Source: Moritella sp. 24
GTDB taxonomy: Bacteria; Pseudomonadota; Gammaproteobacteria; Enterobacterales; Moritellaceae
DNA: 64,000 nucleotides
NCBI RefSeq assembly: GCF_018219155.1
Contig: NZ_CP056123.1
Coordinates: 1,125,505-1,189,504 of the forward strand
Reading direction: 5' to 3'
Notes under the pieces: model-generated
Databases searched by the model: none
Told to the model about the DNA's origin: nothing
The model's input: only the letters and a program-made list of their open reading frames with translations
Position numbers and translations under genes: made by a program
Shown: positions 56,726 through 64,000 of the stretch, piece by piece
Numbering within the stretch: position 1 is the first letter of the stretch
Layout of the letters: the number at the start of each line of letters is the position of its first letter

Positions 56726-58264
56726 TTATTTAAACGTCGAACTTAACTTTTCAATATCTTCCGCGCTTTTGTTTACTTCAATGCCATAGTGATTAACTTG
56801 GTTGGCATGTAAAGTATTTTGCTTCGAAATAGTATCGATTGTATGGATACTTTGAGTCATTTGATGAGCCACGATACTTTGCTCTTCAGCTGCTGTTGCT
56901 ATTTGCGAGGTCATATCACTGACATCATCCACATTGGTGATAATATTTTCCATTGCTTGTTTTATATTTGAGCTATCTTCAGAGCATTCCTCAGCATTCA
57001 CTTTACTGGTTAGCATGACTTGGCTCCATGTTGTTAAAGTGTCTTGCAATTCAACAACTGAACGCTGGATCTGAATTGTTGCGCCTTGAGTTCGGCTGGC
57101 TAAATTTCTGACTTCATCAGCAACTACTGCAAAGCCTCGACCTTGTTCACCGGCTCTGGCAGCTTCAATTGCGGCATTTAGGGCTAGCAGGTTAGTTTGA
57201 TCGGCAATACCTTGAATTTCATTCATAATTGTTGAAATATTATTAACATCATCAACCAGCTCAAGGGCATTGGAGGCGGCTTTATCAACGTCACCAACCA
57301 AGCTATTAATTTTATCTTGGTTTTTATCGATAACCTGAATGTTGGTTTGGCACTCTTGTTGTACCAGCAAGACTTTATCATGGGTTTGACTGGTATTTAA
57401 GCTGACTTCTTGAATGGTTGAGCTCATTTCGGTAATTGCGGTTGAAAATTGGGTCAGTTGATCACTTTCTTCTTGTATACCTTCTAGCATTTCTTGAGAT
57501 GCTTGCTCTAATTTAGATGCTACTTTTGCCAGTTTCTTACCAGAGTCGTGGCTTCGGCCCAATATCGTTCTAATCTGTGCTTTATACAATTCTAATGGAT
57601 AAGAGATAATGCTTAATAAGCCATTACCTGAAAAAATAATGCGTGACGGACTATCGAATAAAGCTTTCGTTTTGGCTGCGTAATTTGGAAACAAGAATAA
57701 CTCTTGAGCAAAAATGAGTGCAATAAGGCAAACAGATGCGAGTAAGAAAATTGATGGTAAAAGTGATTCAGCGTAGATAAAGTTAGTTAAAAAAGCCGTG
57801 ATAATAACCACGGTAGCCATGAGTCGGCGTAAGTTAATGTTAGCCTGAAAGTCAGATACTGACTTGCCGTTGTTTAATGTATCGTACAGTTGTTTGGCTT
57901 GTTGTTTTTGTTCGTTGCTGGGCTGTGTTCTAACCGATTGGTAACCGACGACGTTACCATTGTCATATACAGGTGTTACGTAGGCATCTACCCAATAATA
58001 ATCGCCATTTTTACAACGGTTTTTAACCATTCCTCGCCATGAATCATTTCGCTTTAATTTATCCCATAAATCGCTAAAAGCGCCTTTTGGCATTGATGGG
58101 TGACGAACAATATTGTGGTGTTGGCCGACTAATTCCTCAAGTGTGTAACCCGCAATTTCACAGAATGCATTATTTGCGTAAGTGATCCTGCCATCAAGAT
58201 CAGTAATAGAGACTAATTGCTCTGATGATGAGAACGTTCTTTCATTACTTGTTATATGAGCCAT
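56726..58264 (-). CDS. PAS-domain methyl-accepting chemoreceptor (Aer-like)
   Basis: 512 residues. An N-terminal cytoplasmic PAS domain (about 15-115; [59 protein letters not shown]) resembles the FAD-binding PAS of Aer. A hydrophobic hairpin at about 148-190 follows without a periplasmic domain. The signalling domain contains the MCP hairpin tip [34 protein letters not shown]. This layout suggests redox or oxygen taxis. No pentapeptide for CheR binding at the C-terminus. Confidence 0.92.
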   Translation of the reverse strand: MAHITSNERTFSSSEQLVSITDLDGRITYANNAFCEIAGYTLEELVGQHHNIVRHPSMPKGAFSDLWDKLKRNDSWRGMVKNRCKNGDYYWVDAYVTPVYDNGNVVGYQSVRTQPSNEQKQQAKQLYDTLNNGKSVSDFQANINLRRLMATVVIITAFLTNFIYAESLLPSIFLLASVCLIALIFAQELFLFPNYAAKTKALFDSPSRIIFSGNGLLSIISYPLELYKAQIRTILGRSHDSGKKLAKVASKLEQASQEMLEGIQEESDQLTQFSTAITEMSSTIQEVSLNTSQTHDKVLLVQQECQTNIQVIDKNQDKINSLVGDVDKAASNALELVDDVNNISTIMNEIQGIADQTNLLALNAAIEAARAGEQGRGFAVVADEVRNLASRTQGATIQIQRSVVELQDTLTTWSQVMLTSKVNAEECSEDSSNIKQAMENIITNVDDVSDMTSQIATAAEEQSIVAHQMTQSIHTIDTISKQNTLHANQVNHYGIEVNKSAEDIEKLSSTFK

Positions 58265-58340
58265 TGTTTCCCTTTAAATCATAATGCCGCATAGTTAAAT
58301 ATGCGGAGCGTATAATAGTTAATGAGAATCAATACACAAC

Positions 58341-58424
58341 GATCTAGGTCACACTTCAAATTATAAAGCATGATCTATCTCATGATTACACTTATGAGGT
58401 ATAATATTTCATGATCTATATCAT
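58341..58424. promoter_or_regulatory. Three GATCTA-centred palindromic sites upstream of the Aer-like gene
   Basis: CGATCTAGGTCACA, ATGATCTATCTCATG and ATGATCTATATCAT occur in 85 bp. The last contains TGAT-N4-ATCA, the core of the FNR consensus; the second has one mismatch from it. They suit redox control of an aerotaxis receptor. Confidence 0.5.
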
Positions 58425-58459
58425 CGGTATGTAACATATATAGCCTAAATCATTTACTT

Positions 58460-59665
58460 TCAATTACTTGACAGGCTGTCTTCTTTTTTGTGGTGACTCG
58501 ATTTCTTTATTAAAGTAGTGAAAGAGAATATTACTATCGTCATTAATCCTGCCACAACCCCCCATAATGCCGAACCGATATTCCATAAGGAAAAGTCTGA
58601 GGCGGTGACCAAGAAGGTGATAAGTGCAGCTTCTTTATAAGATGACTCAATTAATGCGTGTTGTAGGCTATTACCAATTGTTGAGAACAGCGCGATACCT
58701 GCAAGCGCCATAATTAAGGCTGATGGCATGGCTTGAAATAGGGTCATTAAACTTAACGCACAAATTCCCATTAACAGATAAAAAACACCTGCGCTTACTG
58801 CTGCCCAGTAGCGTTTCTTTGGATCTTCATCGGCTTCTTCTGACATACAGATTGCCGCAGTGATTGCAGCTAAGTTAATACCAAAACCGCCGAAAGGGGC
58901 GATGAGCATATTGGTGATGCCTGTTATTGTCATTACATTGGATACGGGGGCGTGATAACCATGGGCTTTCAAAATGGCAATACCGGGCATATTCTGTGTT
59001 GCCATTGTGACAATAAATAAAGGAAAGCCAATATTGATTAAGGCGGCAAGAGTAAACTCTGGCTCAATATATACAAGCTCTCCTAAACGCCATTCTAGTT
59101 CTGGTACTATAAACAAGCCCTGTGCCCAAGCAGATGTAATCCCTACGATTAAAATAGCTAACATGGCAAAGCGAGGAATGATGGCTTTAGTGATCAAGTA
59201 AGTGATAAACATCAGGCCGACAAGTAGGGGAGAGTCAGCCATTACATTAAACACATCAATACCAAAAGACAGTAATATCCCTGCAAGCATGGCACTGGCT
59301 ATCTGTAAGGGAACACGGTTCATTAGTTTTTCAAACAACCCTGATAGTCCAGAAAGTGTAATTAAACAGGCGGAGAAGAGAAAAGCGGCTACTGCTTCGT
59401 TAATACTAAAACCTTGGGTGCTAGTGATAAGTAATGCCGCCCCGGGTGTTGACCATGCGATTAGTAAAGGCGTGCGATAATAGAGAGACAGGGCCACTGA
59501 GGTGATCCCCATGCCTAAGCCTAATGCAAAGATCCAACTGGATACCATGACGAGGTCTGCACCTAAATTAGAGGCGGCTTGATAGATTAATGCAATGGAA
59601 CTAGTGAAACCCACCAAAGCAGCAATGAATCCCATGTTAATTCGATTTAAAATGATGCCTCTCAT
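58460..59665 (-). CDS. BenE-family benzoate/proton symporter (YdcO-like)
   Basis: 401 residues and about 11-12 spans. Family stretches: FTSSIALIYQAASNLGA, LIAWSTPGAALLITS, MATQNMPGIAILKAHGY, APFGGFGINLAAITAAICMSEEADEDPKKRYWAA. E. coli YdcO is the nearest I recall, and there too the gene neighbours a SutR/YdcN regulator. Substrate for this subgroup is uncertain. Divergent from the regulator, with two palindromic operators between. Confidence 0.88.
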   Translation of the reverse strand: MRGIILNRINMGFIAALVGFTSSIALIYQAASNLGADLVMVSSWIFALGLGMGITSVALSLYYRTPLLIAWSTPGAALLITSTQGFSINEAVAAFLFSACLITLSGLSGLFEKLMNRVPLQIASAMLAGILLSFGIDVFNVMADSPLLVGLMFITYLITKAIIPRFAMLAILIVGITSAWAQGLFIVPELEWRLGELVYIEPEFTLAALINIGFPLFIVTMATQNMPGIAILKAHGYHAPVSNVMTITGITNMLIAPFGGFGINLAAITAAICMSEEADEDPKKRYWAAVSAGVFYLLMGICALSLMTLFQAMPSALIMALAGIALFSTIGNSLQHALIESSYKEAALITFLVTASDFSLWNIGSALWGVVAGLMTIVIFSFTTLIKKSSHHKKEDSLSSN

Positions 59666-59704
59666 ACCGTACTTCTTCCTTCATACTATCCATGTTAAAG
59701 TGAG

Positions 59705-59763
59705 TTGTGCGTAATAACGCACAGCATGTCGAGTAAAATAGCATTGTGCGCTATAACGCACAA
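59705..59763. promoter_or_regulatory. Twin palindromic operators between benE-like and sutR-like genes
   Basis: TTGTGCG-N6-CGCACAG at 59705-59724 and TTGTGCG-N6-CGCACAA at 59744-59763. Each has 7-bp arms (the first with one end mismatch), and their centres are 39 bp apart. The best explanation is binding by the adjacent XRE-cupin regulator. Confidence 0.75.
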
Positions 59764-59821
59764 GGGCTATTGTCATTACTTGCGTCTCTCTTAGAATCGC
59801 GCTTCTGATTAGGAAGGAGTT

Positions 59822-60400
59822 ATTATCAGTATTCATACATCGTTAGGCACACGGCTTAAAGCGGCTCGTAGCAAGAAAGGCTGGAGCTTAGATAAAGCCA
59901 ATCAGCACACGGGGGTATCAAAAGCGATGCTTGGTCAAATAGAGCGGGGCGAATCCAGTCCTACCGTGGTGCGATTATGGAATATTGCCAATGGATTTGA
60001 ATTACCGCTGTCTTATTTCCTGACCGACTTGGCGCAAACAACGTCTCATTCACCCGTTAATACGCTGCAAAATAGTGAACGTGATATTCATATTGTTACG
60101 CTGTTTCCTTATGATGCATTGACTAAACTTGAAGTCTTTCAAATAACGCTAGATCCACAGCGTGAGCATATTTCGGCTCCGCATAACGCTGGCGTGGTAG
60201 AGCATATTATTGCAGTCGATGGTTCGATGGAATATTACTTGGAGTTGTCAGCTGAGGGCCTTGAGCAAGAATGGCATACCTTGGAGCAAGGGGAGAATAT
60301 TAAATTTAATGCTGACCAGCCACACGGCTACCGTAATATGACGGATAGGTCGATGACTATGCATAACATCATTAGCTATACCAAAGATTCGCCGGAATAA
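59822..60400 (+). CDS. XRE-cupin transcriptional regulator (SutR/YdcN-like), non-canonical start
   Basis: About 193 residues. Helix-turn-helix (LGTRLKAARSKKGWSLDKAN, TGVSKAMLGQIERGESSPTVVRLWNIA) followed by a cupin (VVEHIIAVDGSMEYYLEL, LEQGENIKFNADQPHGYRN). Aligns with E. coli SutR over its length. The homology needs about 35 residues before the first ATG (59927). In that stretch, back to an in-frame TAG at 59810, there is no ATG, GTG, TTG or CTG. A strong AGGAAGGAG lies just before ATT ATC (59822 and 59825). Initiation at AUU or AUC is therefore inferred. Confidence 0.8.
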   Translation: MISIHTSLGTRLKAARSKKGWSLDKANQHTGVSKAMLGQIERGESSPTVVRLWNIANGFELPLSYFLTDLAQTTSHSPVNTLQNSERDIHIVTLFPYDALTKLEVFQITLDPQREHISAPHNAGVVEHIIAVDGSMEYYLELSAEGLEQEWHTLEQGENIKFNADQPHGYRNMTDRSMTMHNIISYTKDSPE

Positions 60401-60527
60401 AAACGAATAGAAAGGACGTCTAAATTTCACCACCATTAATCATCGAGTGTCCACTTGCGGACATTCGTCAGCTTGCTTCTATGGGAAAATATTGCTTTAT
60501 ACAGATTTAGATAAAGAGATAGAACTT

Positions 60528-60773
60528 GTGGAAAACGTCGTCATAATCATTGTCATTACTTTGCTAATGCTACCTGTGATCATATTCGAATTAGTTATTT
60601 TACCCTACAAACCGCATTGTGCTGTGTGTGATAAAAAACTGTCATTGCATCGTAAAAAACACCACTATAAATACATTAATAGACGACAGCAAAAGGTGTG
60701 TAAAAAGTGCTGTATTGAGCCTTTATCAGCCACATTGTTTAAGTTATCTGATTATCGTGATAATCAACATTGA
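60528..60773 (+). CDS. Small membrane-anchored protein with CxxC pairs
   Basis: 81 residues from a GTG behind AAAGAGAT; a GTG 81 bases earlier is an alternative. One N-terminal span (VVIIIVITLLMLPVIIFELVIL) is followed by a basic cytoplasmic part. There CAVC and CKKC are separated by about 30 residues rich in His, Lys and Arg, compatible with a zinc ribbon. No family recognised. Confidence 0.62.
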   Translation: MENVVIIIVITLLMLPVIIFELVILPYKPHCAVCDKKLSLHRKKHHYKYINRRQQKVCKKCCIEPLSATLFKLSDYRDNQH

Positions 60774-60870
60774 TGCAGGGGCTTTTATTTTACATCTGTG
60801 ATCTAATACCTTGTTTGGGGTATGTGTAACACTTAATATAGTAATATATAAACTATATTAAGGAGAGTTG

Positions 60871-61410
60871 ATGTTCACATTAAATATATGTCCAGATTTA
60901 AACTTGGCGCTTGTACAGCCCTCATTTGCGCAACGGTATTTAGATATTGTCACGACCGAGCGCGCCTATTTATCAAAATGGTTACCGTGGGCGAATAACG
61001 CCAATGACGAAGCATTTTTCCTCTCTTTTATTAGGCAATCACTTCAGGATTATGCTCAAGGTAAGTCAATGACTTGCACATTAATTTATCAAGGAACTGT
61101 GGTTGGTAATATTAGTTTTAACAGTATTAATCAGCAATTAAAAAAAGTAGAGATAGGCTATTGGTTAAGTGAAAAATACCAAGGGTTGGGCATCATGACA
61201 AAAGCAGTGAGCTTTTTAATTGAATATGCTTTCTCGGAATTAAGCATGGATAAAGTAGAAATATGCGCTGCTGTTGAGAATGGACCAAGTCGACGATTGT
61301 GCGAGCGTTTGAATATGACATTAGAGGGTATCGTGAGTAATTATGAAAGCCTGCATAATGATATTGTTGCTCATGCAATCTACGGTATCCATCGTACTGA
61401 TTTACGTTAG
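60871..61410 (+). CDS. RimJ/RimL-type GNAT N-acetyltransferase
   Basis: 179 residues with AGGAG 5 bases before the ATG (a TTG just upstream is rejected). RimL-like features: ERAYLSKWLPWANNANDEAFFLSFI, GNISFNSINQQLKKVEIGYWLSEKYQGLGIMTKAVSFLIEYAF (acetyl-CoA loop Q-G-L-G-I), VENGPSRRLCERLNMTLEGI. Targets could be a ribosomal protein N-terminus or a small amine. Confidence 0.9.
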   Translation: MFTLNICPDLNLALVQPSFAQRYLDIVTTERAYLSKWLPWANNANDEAFFLSFIRQSLQDYAQGKSMTCTLIYQGTVVGNISFNSINQQLKKVEIGYWLSEKYQGLGIMTKAVSFLIEYAFSELSMDKVEICAAVENGPSRRLCERLNMTLEGIVSNYESLHNDIVAHAIYGIHRTDLR

Positions 61411-61500
61411 CGTGATTTGACCTATAATGGGGTCATTAGTGCATAAGCTTGCTTGGCTTATTATAAAGATAACGTAAAGTACATCAGTAAAGGATCTCGG

Positions 61501-62145
61501 TTGAAGAATTATTTTGAAAGCCCATTTGTGGGGAAATCTCTAAAAGAACAAGTAACAAACCCGAATATTATTGTCGGTGAGCACAGTTACTATTCTGGTT
61601 ATTATCATAATCATAGCTTTGATGATTGCGCGCGTTATTTATTACCTGACCGTACTGACATCGATAAGTTAATTATCGGCAGTTACTGCTCTATCGGTTC
61701 TGGCGCAGTATTTATGATGGCGGGCAATCAAGGCCATCAGCACGAGTGGGTCAGTAGTTTTCCGTTCTTTTATCAAGACAATGAAAACTTTGCGAATGCC
61801 AAAGATGGCTTTCAACGTGCTGGTGATACAGTGATTGGTAATGACGTTTGGATTGGCACCGAAGCGATGATCATGAGTGGTGTTAAAGTCGGTGATGGAG
61901 CTATTATTGCCAGCCGCGCTGTGGTGACGAAGGACGTTGCACCTTATTCTATCGTTGGTTCAAACCCAGCAAAGCACATTCGGTATCGATTTAGCGAGCA
62001 GCAAATTACTATGCTACTTGAAATGCAATGGTGGACATGGACTGAAGTTCAACTAAAAGGTGCGATGTCTCTGATGTGTTCTGAAGACATTGAAGGGCTA
62101 CACGAATACTGGAAAAGTCAGGTTAGAAATACGATAGGGATTTAG
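61501..62145 (+). CDS. CatB-type chloramphenicol/xenobiotic O-acetyltransferase
   Basis: Left-handed beta-helix acetyltransferase of 214 residues from a TTG with AAAGGATC 6 bases upstream. The preceding 16 in-frame codons look non-coding by family comparison. Very close to type B chloramphenicol acetyltransferases: [68 protein letters not shown] (catalytic His), [36 protein letters not shown]. No integron or transposon is nearby, so this looks like a resident chromosomal gene. Confidence 0.88.
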   Translation: MKNYFESPFVGKSLKEQVTNPNIIVGEHSYYSGYYHNHSFDDCARYLLPDRTDIDKLIIGSYCSIGSGAVFMMAGNQGHQHEWVSSFPFFYQDNENFANAKDGFQRAGDTVIGNDVWIGTEAMIMSGVKVGDGAIIASRAVVTKDVAPYSIVGSNPAKHIRYRFSEQQITMLLEMQWWTWTEVQLKGAMSLMCSEDIEGLHEYWKSQVRNTIGI

Positions 62146-62178
62146 GATAGATATTTACGATAGGGATATAACAAATAG

Positions 62179-62598
62179 ATGGAAATTACTGCATTTTCAG
62201 CGTCATATTTACCCGCGTTACGTGCGCTTTATATGGCATCAAGAATGTCGACTTTTACTTGGTTAGATAGTAGCGGTTATCAGTTAACGGACTTTGATGC
62301 ACATATCACTGAAGATACTATCTATGTCGCAGTGAGTGCAGGCAAGGTGCTTGGATTTATTGCAGTCTATGAACCGGACAATTTCATCCATCATTTGTTT
62401 GTTGCCGATGATGCGCAGGGGATAGGCGTGGGTTCCAAATTACTCACTATGCTGACAGAGTTAAATGGTAGACCGCAAGTATTGAAGTGCATGGTTAAAA
62501 ATGAAAAAGCGATGCAGTTTTATTTTTCGAGAGGATTTGTGGAAGTCGGTAAAGGCACCGGAGTTGTTGGTGATTATCTGGTATTACGAAATGAGTAA
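62179..62598 (+). CDS. GNAT-family acetyltransferase
   Basis: 139 residues. ALYMASRMSTFTWLD at the N-terminal helices, IYVAVSAGKVLGFIAVYEPDNFIHHLFVADDAQGIGVGSKLLTML (acetyl-CoA loop D-A-Q-G-I-G-V-G-S) and KNEKAMQFYFSRGFVEVG. Substrate unknown. It follows the CatB-type gene by 33 bp on the same strand and may be cotranscribed. Confidence 0.88.
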   Translation: MEITAFSASYLPALRALYMASRMSTFTWLDSSGYQLTDFDAHITEDTIYVAVSAGKVLGFIAVYEPDNFIHHLFVADDAQGIGVGSKLLTMLTELNGRPQVLKCMVKNEKAMQFYFSRGFVEVGKGTGVVGDYLVLRNE

Positions 62599-62622
62599 GC
62601 TGGCTGAAACCTGCTTACTCAT
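62591..62622 (+). terminator. Hairpin overlapping the GNAT stop codon
   Basis: ATGAGTAAGC pairs perfectly with GCTTACTCAT across 12 nt. The following DNA is AT-rich but lacks a pure T-tract. Confidence 0.6.
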
Positions 62623-62630
62623 CACTTAAT

Positions 62631-62670
62631 TATTTAACTATTTACCTATTTAACTGTTTAACTGTTTACC
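62631..62670. repeat. Five tandem copies of an 8-bp unit
   Basis: TATTTAAC, TATTTACC, TATTTAAC, TGTTTAAC, TGTTTACC in a row, ending 2 bp from the stop codon of the convergent dehydrogenase gene. Confidence 0.8.
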
Positions 62671-62672
62671 TT

Positions 62673-64000
62673 TTAGCTAATACGCTTTTCGCTGACTTTA
62701 TCTACCAGATACAATATTGAACGGTATTCAATACCACTGTGTTCCGATAAACCAATCTCACAAGTTCGGCTATTCGAATAACCCTCATTGCAATTACTTG
62801 GTACTTGGCGTGCTAAAGGTGACAAGGCCGATGCGTTTAACTCTGGCGTGGTAAAGCCTTTATCACCCGCAAAGCCACAACATAGAATATCTTCGGGGAT
62901 AATCACCTCTGTTGCACATGCTCGACTTACTTGCTCCATTACACCCGCTAAACCTTGCTTACGTGAAGTACAAGTCACGTGTAACATCACAGGCTCTGGT
63001 TGTGGGGTAATATCAACATGTTGCATCACGAACTCCGCGACAAAACGGAAGGGTTCATAAATCGCGATATCTTTGGTCATCAGCTCAATACTGGTACTCG
63101 CACAAGGGCTAGTATCCATTAATACTGGCAGTTTACCTTGTTCTGACGCTTCCCATAATGCGGCTTCTAATTGCTCTGATTTACTCAAGGCTGTATCAAC
63201 AAAACCTTTACTTTTATATGGCATACCACAGCATTTTTCTGATAACTTACTTGGCATCACCACTTCAATACCCGCTTTTTGTAATACTGCTTGGGTTACT
63301 TCGGCAAGAGGGCGGTTATCGATGGCATCTTTCGCAGTACCCATATTACGCGCTGCACAGCTTGGGAAATAAACGACCTTTTTATGCGCTAGACCTATAT
63401 CATCATTAGTACTTGCTAATAGCTTCACTTTGCCCGCTGCTTTCGGCATGCTCGGCGTCCATAATGGTACTGCGCCACCACTGATTTTATGTGTTGCTTT
63501 AGTCACAGTACGCATGGTTTTTGTGCCTAAAACAGTATGTATACCGTTAGCAACACTCAAACCAGCTTGTGTGGCACTGGTTACCCCAGCAAAGTGATCG
63601 CTACTCCAACGTGCAATGACATTGGCAATAGGAGAATGTTCTTGGCGTAGTTTACGAATAAGATCGCCAGTATTAATATCCACAGGACAACGCTCGGCAC
63701 ATAAACCCGTTGCCGCGCAGGTATCAATGCCTAAATATTTAAACGATTTTTCTAATTCAGCAAGACGCGTGGGATCTTCTTGGCTGCGTTGCAAGCGGCT
63801 AATTTCACGATACACAGTATTACGCTGACGTGGTGTCAGTGATAATTCTCGTGATGGACACACTGGCTCACAAAAACCACACTCAATACATTTATCAATA
63901 ATGTCATCCGCTGCTGGCATGATTTTTAAATCAGTGATATGGCTATTTTCGTTGTCGTTTAATATTACACCTGGGTTTAAAATACCGGTTTTATCAAAGA
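62673..64000 (-). CDS. FAD/Fe-S D-lactate dehydrogenase, 5' partial (C-terminal half)
   Basis: Membrane-associated oxidoreductase passing electrons from D-lactate (or a related 2-hydroxy acid) to quinone. The frame is open to the right edge. The stretch before the first Met (FDKTGILNPGVILN, then ITDLKIMPAADD) is the typical end of an FAD-binding oxidase domain. The visible part therefore starts mid-gene. It contains a ferredoxin-like domain with CIECGFCEPVCP and CAATGLCAERCP (two 4Fe-4S clusters). Two cysteine-rich CCG-type domains follow (KCCGMPYKSKG, LCCGFAGDKGF). These domains in one chain indicate the large Dld-II type enzyme. Confidence 0.88.
   Translation of the reverse strand, partial: FDKTGILNPGVILNDNENSHITDLKIMPAADDIIDKCIECGFCEPVCPSRELSLTPRQRNTVYREISRLQRSQEDPTRLAELEKSFKYLGIDTCAATGLCAERCPVDINTGDLIRKLRQEHSPIANVIARWSSDHFAGVTSATQAGLSVANGIHTVLGTKTMRTVTKATHKISGGAVPLWTPSMPKAAGKVKLLASTNDDIGLAHKKVVYFPSCAARNMGTAKDAIDNRPLAEVTQAVLQKAGIEVVMPSKLSEKCCGMPYKSKGFVDTALSKSEQLEAALWEASEQGKLPVLMDTSPCASTSIELMTKDIAIYEPFRFVAEFVMQHVDITPQPEPVMLHVTCTSRKQGLAGVMEQVSRACATEVIIPEDILCCGFAGDKGFTTPELNASALSPLARQVPSNCNEGYSNSRTCEIGLSEHSGIEYRSILYLVDKVSEKRIS

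Noticed and set aside
61501-62145. Recently acquired resistance cassette (integron or transposon)
   Set aside because: No integrase, attC-like site, IS or inverted repeats were seen around the CatB-type gene, and composition resembles its neighbours.

Overview
This is a stretch of a gammaproteobacterial chromosome with moderate to low GC. It probably comes from a cold-adapted marine genus near Moritella, Vibrio or Shewanella. That placement is inferred from gene content (order trpE-G-D-CF-B-A, NhaD, NagE without IIA, two GGDEF/EAL proteins, a SutR/BenE pair) and not from any rRNA or marker gene. I saw no rRNA, tRNA, insertion sequence, prophage or CRISPR array. Nearly all of it is single-copy housekeeping or accessory metabolism, with many clear intrinsic terminators between convergent genes. 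Both edges cut a gene: galM on the left and an FAD/Fe-S D-lactate dehydrogenase on the right.

Layout. 1-2.7 kb: galM end, galR, a free-standing tRNA-binding-fold protein. 2.7-7.3 kb: a metal (probably copper) cluster with CopA, a 33-residue membrane peptide, a CXXC-less HMA-like protein, a Met-rich exported protein, two paralogous SHOCT membrane peptides and a Met-rich membrane protein. Four of its transcripts start from near-identical MerR-type promoters with 19-bp spacers. 7.3-13.5 kb: SdaC serine transporter, an NSS-family transporter, YbaK and a Kef-type antiporter. 13.6-20.7 kb: complete trp operon with a newly read leader peptide (three tandem Trp codons) and attenuator. 20.8-25.5 kb: rnm, yciO, scpA, scpB, rluB and a lipoprotein. 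25.6-35 kb: a Cache-GGDEF-EAL protein, nhaD, a tiny lipoprotein, an MFS protein with a 330-residue acidic helical tail, and polB behind a LexA box. 35-45 kb: tesA/ybbA/ybbP with overlapping divergent starts, a regulator-VOC-MHS transporter operon, a second Cache-GGDEF-EAL protein and small membrane proteins. 45-52 kb: ribB under an FMN riboswitch, yciH, and the nagBAC/nagE GlcNAc locus. 52-64 kb: tpx, a RecQ-like helicase, an outer-membrane barrel, aqpZ, a PAS chemoreceptor, a benE/sutR divergent pair with duplicated palindromic operators, acetyltransferases including a CatB-type enzyme, and the D-lactate dehydrogenase.

How they fit together. The nag genes form a GlcNAc uptake and catabolism unit: NagE imports GlcNAc-6-P, NagA deacetylates it, NagB deaminates it and NagC represses. 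The trp genes form one attenuated biosynthetic operon. The metal cluster looks like a regulon in which one regulator, encoded outside the window, switches on the efflux ATPase together with a set of small exported and membrane proteins. This cluster is the best candidate here for an incompletely described system. Other points worth a second look are the apparent AUU/AUC start of the SutR-like regulator with its twin operators, the MFS-tail fusion, and the three-gene regulator/VOC/transporter operon.
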